Shown here: piece by piece, positions 6,175 to 6,841 of the stretch
How the letters are laid out: each line of letters opens with the position of its first letter
Position numbering within the stretch: the stretch's first letter is position 1
Origin: WGMI01 sp041739275
GTDB lineage: Bacteria; Bacteroidota; Bacteroidia; Flavobacteriales; Schleiferiaceae
Reading direction: 5' to 3'
Assembly (NCBI GenBank): GCA_041739275.1
Contig: JBGSOF010000036.1
Coordinates: forward strand, 1-6,841
DNA: 6,841 nucleotides
The notes under the pieces: generated by a model
Told to the model about the DNA's origin: nothing
What the model saw: the letters and a program-made list of their open reading frames with translations, nothing else
Databases searched by the model: none
Position numbers and translations under genes: made by a program

Positions 6175-6205
6175 TTTGAAAGCGCGGGAGTCGAGCCGTA
6201 TATTG
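6175..6205 (+). promoter_or_regulatory. Putative Bacteroidota-type promoter for the SPFH gene
   Basis: TTTG at 6175-6178 fits the -33 element. TATATTG at 6199-6205 resembles the -7 element TAnnTTTG with one T missing. The 20-nt spacer is in the expected range. Transcription would start around 6210, leaving a short leader before ATG 6225 with no Shine-Dalgarno sequence, which is usual in this phylum. The -7 match is imperfect. Confidence 0.35.
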
Positions 6206-6224
6206 TGCCAACAAGTTTCGCGCC

Positions 6225-6841
6225 ATGAATTGGATTCAGTTGAGTATTGTCTTGTTGGTTGTGCTGGTGGCTCTGAGTGGATTGTACATCGTCCGCCAAC
6301 AGCAGGTGGCCATTATTGAACGCTTCGGAAAGTTCTTGGGCCTTCGCCTGCCGGGAATTCACTTTCGCATTCCGTTTGTCGATCGGGTGGTCGCCCGTCT
6401 CAATCTGCGCATTCAGCAGTTGGACGTTCTGGTCGAAACCAAGACCAAGGACGACGTTTTTGTCCGGATGAAGGTGAGCGTGCAGTTTTTGGTGCTCAAG
6501 GAAAAGGTGTACGAGGCCTTCTATAAGCTCGAATTGCCCCACGATCAGATTACGGCCTATGTGTTCGACGTGGTCCGCGCCGAGGTGCCCAAGCTCAAGC
6601 TCGACGATGTGTTTGAGAAAAAGGACGACATCGCGATTGCGCTCAGGCGGGAGCTCGAGGAGAGCATGAACGAGTATGGCTATGGAATCATCAAGGCCTT
6701 GGTGACCGATATCGATCCCGATTCTCAGGTCAAGGAGGCCATGAACCGCATCAATGCTTCAGAACGCGAAAAGATTGCGGCGAGTTACGAAGGAGAGGCT
6801 GAGCGGATTCGTATTGTGGCCAAGGCCACAGCCGAGGCGGA
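6225..6841 (+). CDS. SPFH/band-7 membrane protein, HIR-like (partial, 3' end missing)
   Basis: 205 complete codons are present and the frame is still open at the right edge. Residues 4-23 (WIQLSIVLLVVLVALSGLYI) form one N-terminal membrane anchor. The band-7 domain follows from about 25: QQVAIIERFGKF, LPGIHFRIPF, LNLRIQQLDVLVETKTKDDVFV, ITAYVFDVVRAEVPKLKLDDVFEKKDDI and YGYGIIKALVTDIDPDSQVKEAMNRIN. From about 180 it turns into a charged, Ala/Glu-rich helix (EREKIAASYEGEAERIRIVAKATAEA) that should form the coiled coil used for oligomerisation. Several blocks resemble plant hypersensitive-induced-reaction proteins, such as the QLDV-ETKTKD-VFV, AYVFDV-RA-VPK and VPKL-LDDVFE signatures, so it groups with the HIR-type rather than the HflK/C or QmcA type. 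Such proteins assemble membrane microdomain scaffolds. The partner and role here are unknown. ATG at 6225 is chosen because the anchor follows directly. Confidence 0.9.
   Translation, partial: MNWIQLSIVLLVVLVALSGLYIVRQQQVAIIERFGKFLGLRLPGIHFRIPFVDRVVARLNLRIQQLDVLVETKTKDDVFVRMKVSVQFLVLKEKVYEAFYKLELPHDQITAYVFDVVRAEVPKLKLDDVFEKKDDIAIALRRELEESMNEYGYGIIKALVTDIDPDSQVKEAMNRINASEREKIAASYEGEAERIRIVAKATAEA

Larger units (their letters stand above)
6128..6224. promoter_or_regulatory. Divergent intergenic promoter region
   Basis: A 97-bp gap separates the start codons of the RelA/SpoT gene (leftwards) and the SPFH gene (rightwards), so both promoters should lie here or slightly beyond. It is AT-richer near the RelA/SpoT side (AAATTTAACAAAGCAAAT). 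No operator-like dyad of useful length was seen. Confidence 0.6.

Noticed and set aside
6120..6542. 140-codon minus-strand ORF opposite the SPFH gene
   Set aside because: It overlaps the start of the RelA/SpoT gene and is antisense to a clear band-7 domain. Shadow frame.

Overview
The window looks like a chromosomal housekeeping segment from a member of the Bacteroidota, probably Flavobacteriales-like, with moderately high G+C. Three things suggest this. The gene order is RelA/SpoT, Fur family, purA, OstA-like, which I recall from that phylum. The OstA-like protein is of the long Bacteroidota type. No start codon has a Shine-Dalgarno sequence. No search was run, so the taxonomy is an inference.

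Layout from left to right. Positions 1-567 hold no gene I can support. This stretch is rich in inverted repeats: a perfect 10-bp-stem hairpin at 7-30, a GC-rich foldable patch at 114-193, and a dense cluster of competing hairpins at 397-509. A small hairpin at 551-563 sits just past the end of the operon. Positions 568-6127 are a tightly packed minus-strand operon, transcribed right to left. Its genes are a bifunctional RelA/SpoT (p)ppGpp synthetase/hydrolase (3914-6127), a Fur-family metalloregulator (3383-3865), adenylosuccinate synthetase PurA (2100-3380) and an exported OstA/LptA-like protein (568-2103). The gaps are 48 bp, then 2 bp, then a 4-bp GTGA stop/start overlap. A 97-bp divergent intergenic region (6128-6224) separates this operon from a plus-strand gene that runs off the right edge. 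That gene encodes a membrane-anchored SPFH/band-7 protein of the HIR (hypersensitive-induced-reaction) type, from 6225.

How the genes may work together: (p)ppGpp made and degraded by the first enzyme is a known inhibitor of adenylosuccinate synthetase in E. coli. The operon therefore places an alarmone enzyme beside one of its classical targets, with a metal-responsive regulator between them and an outer-membrane biogenesis factor at the end. The most interesting unexplained signals are the structured non-coding left end and the near-identical promoter-like -7 elements placed exactly 4 nt before the start codons of both the RelA/SpoT and Fur genes. I found no defence system, mobile element, CRISPR array, tRNA or rRNA, and no clearly new multi-gene system.
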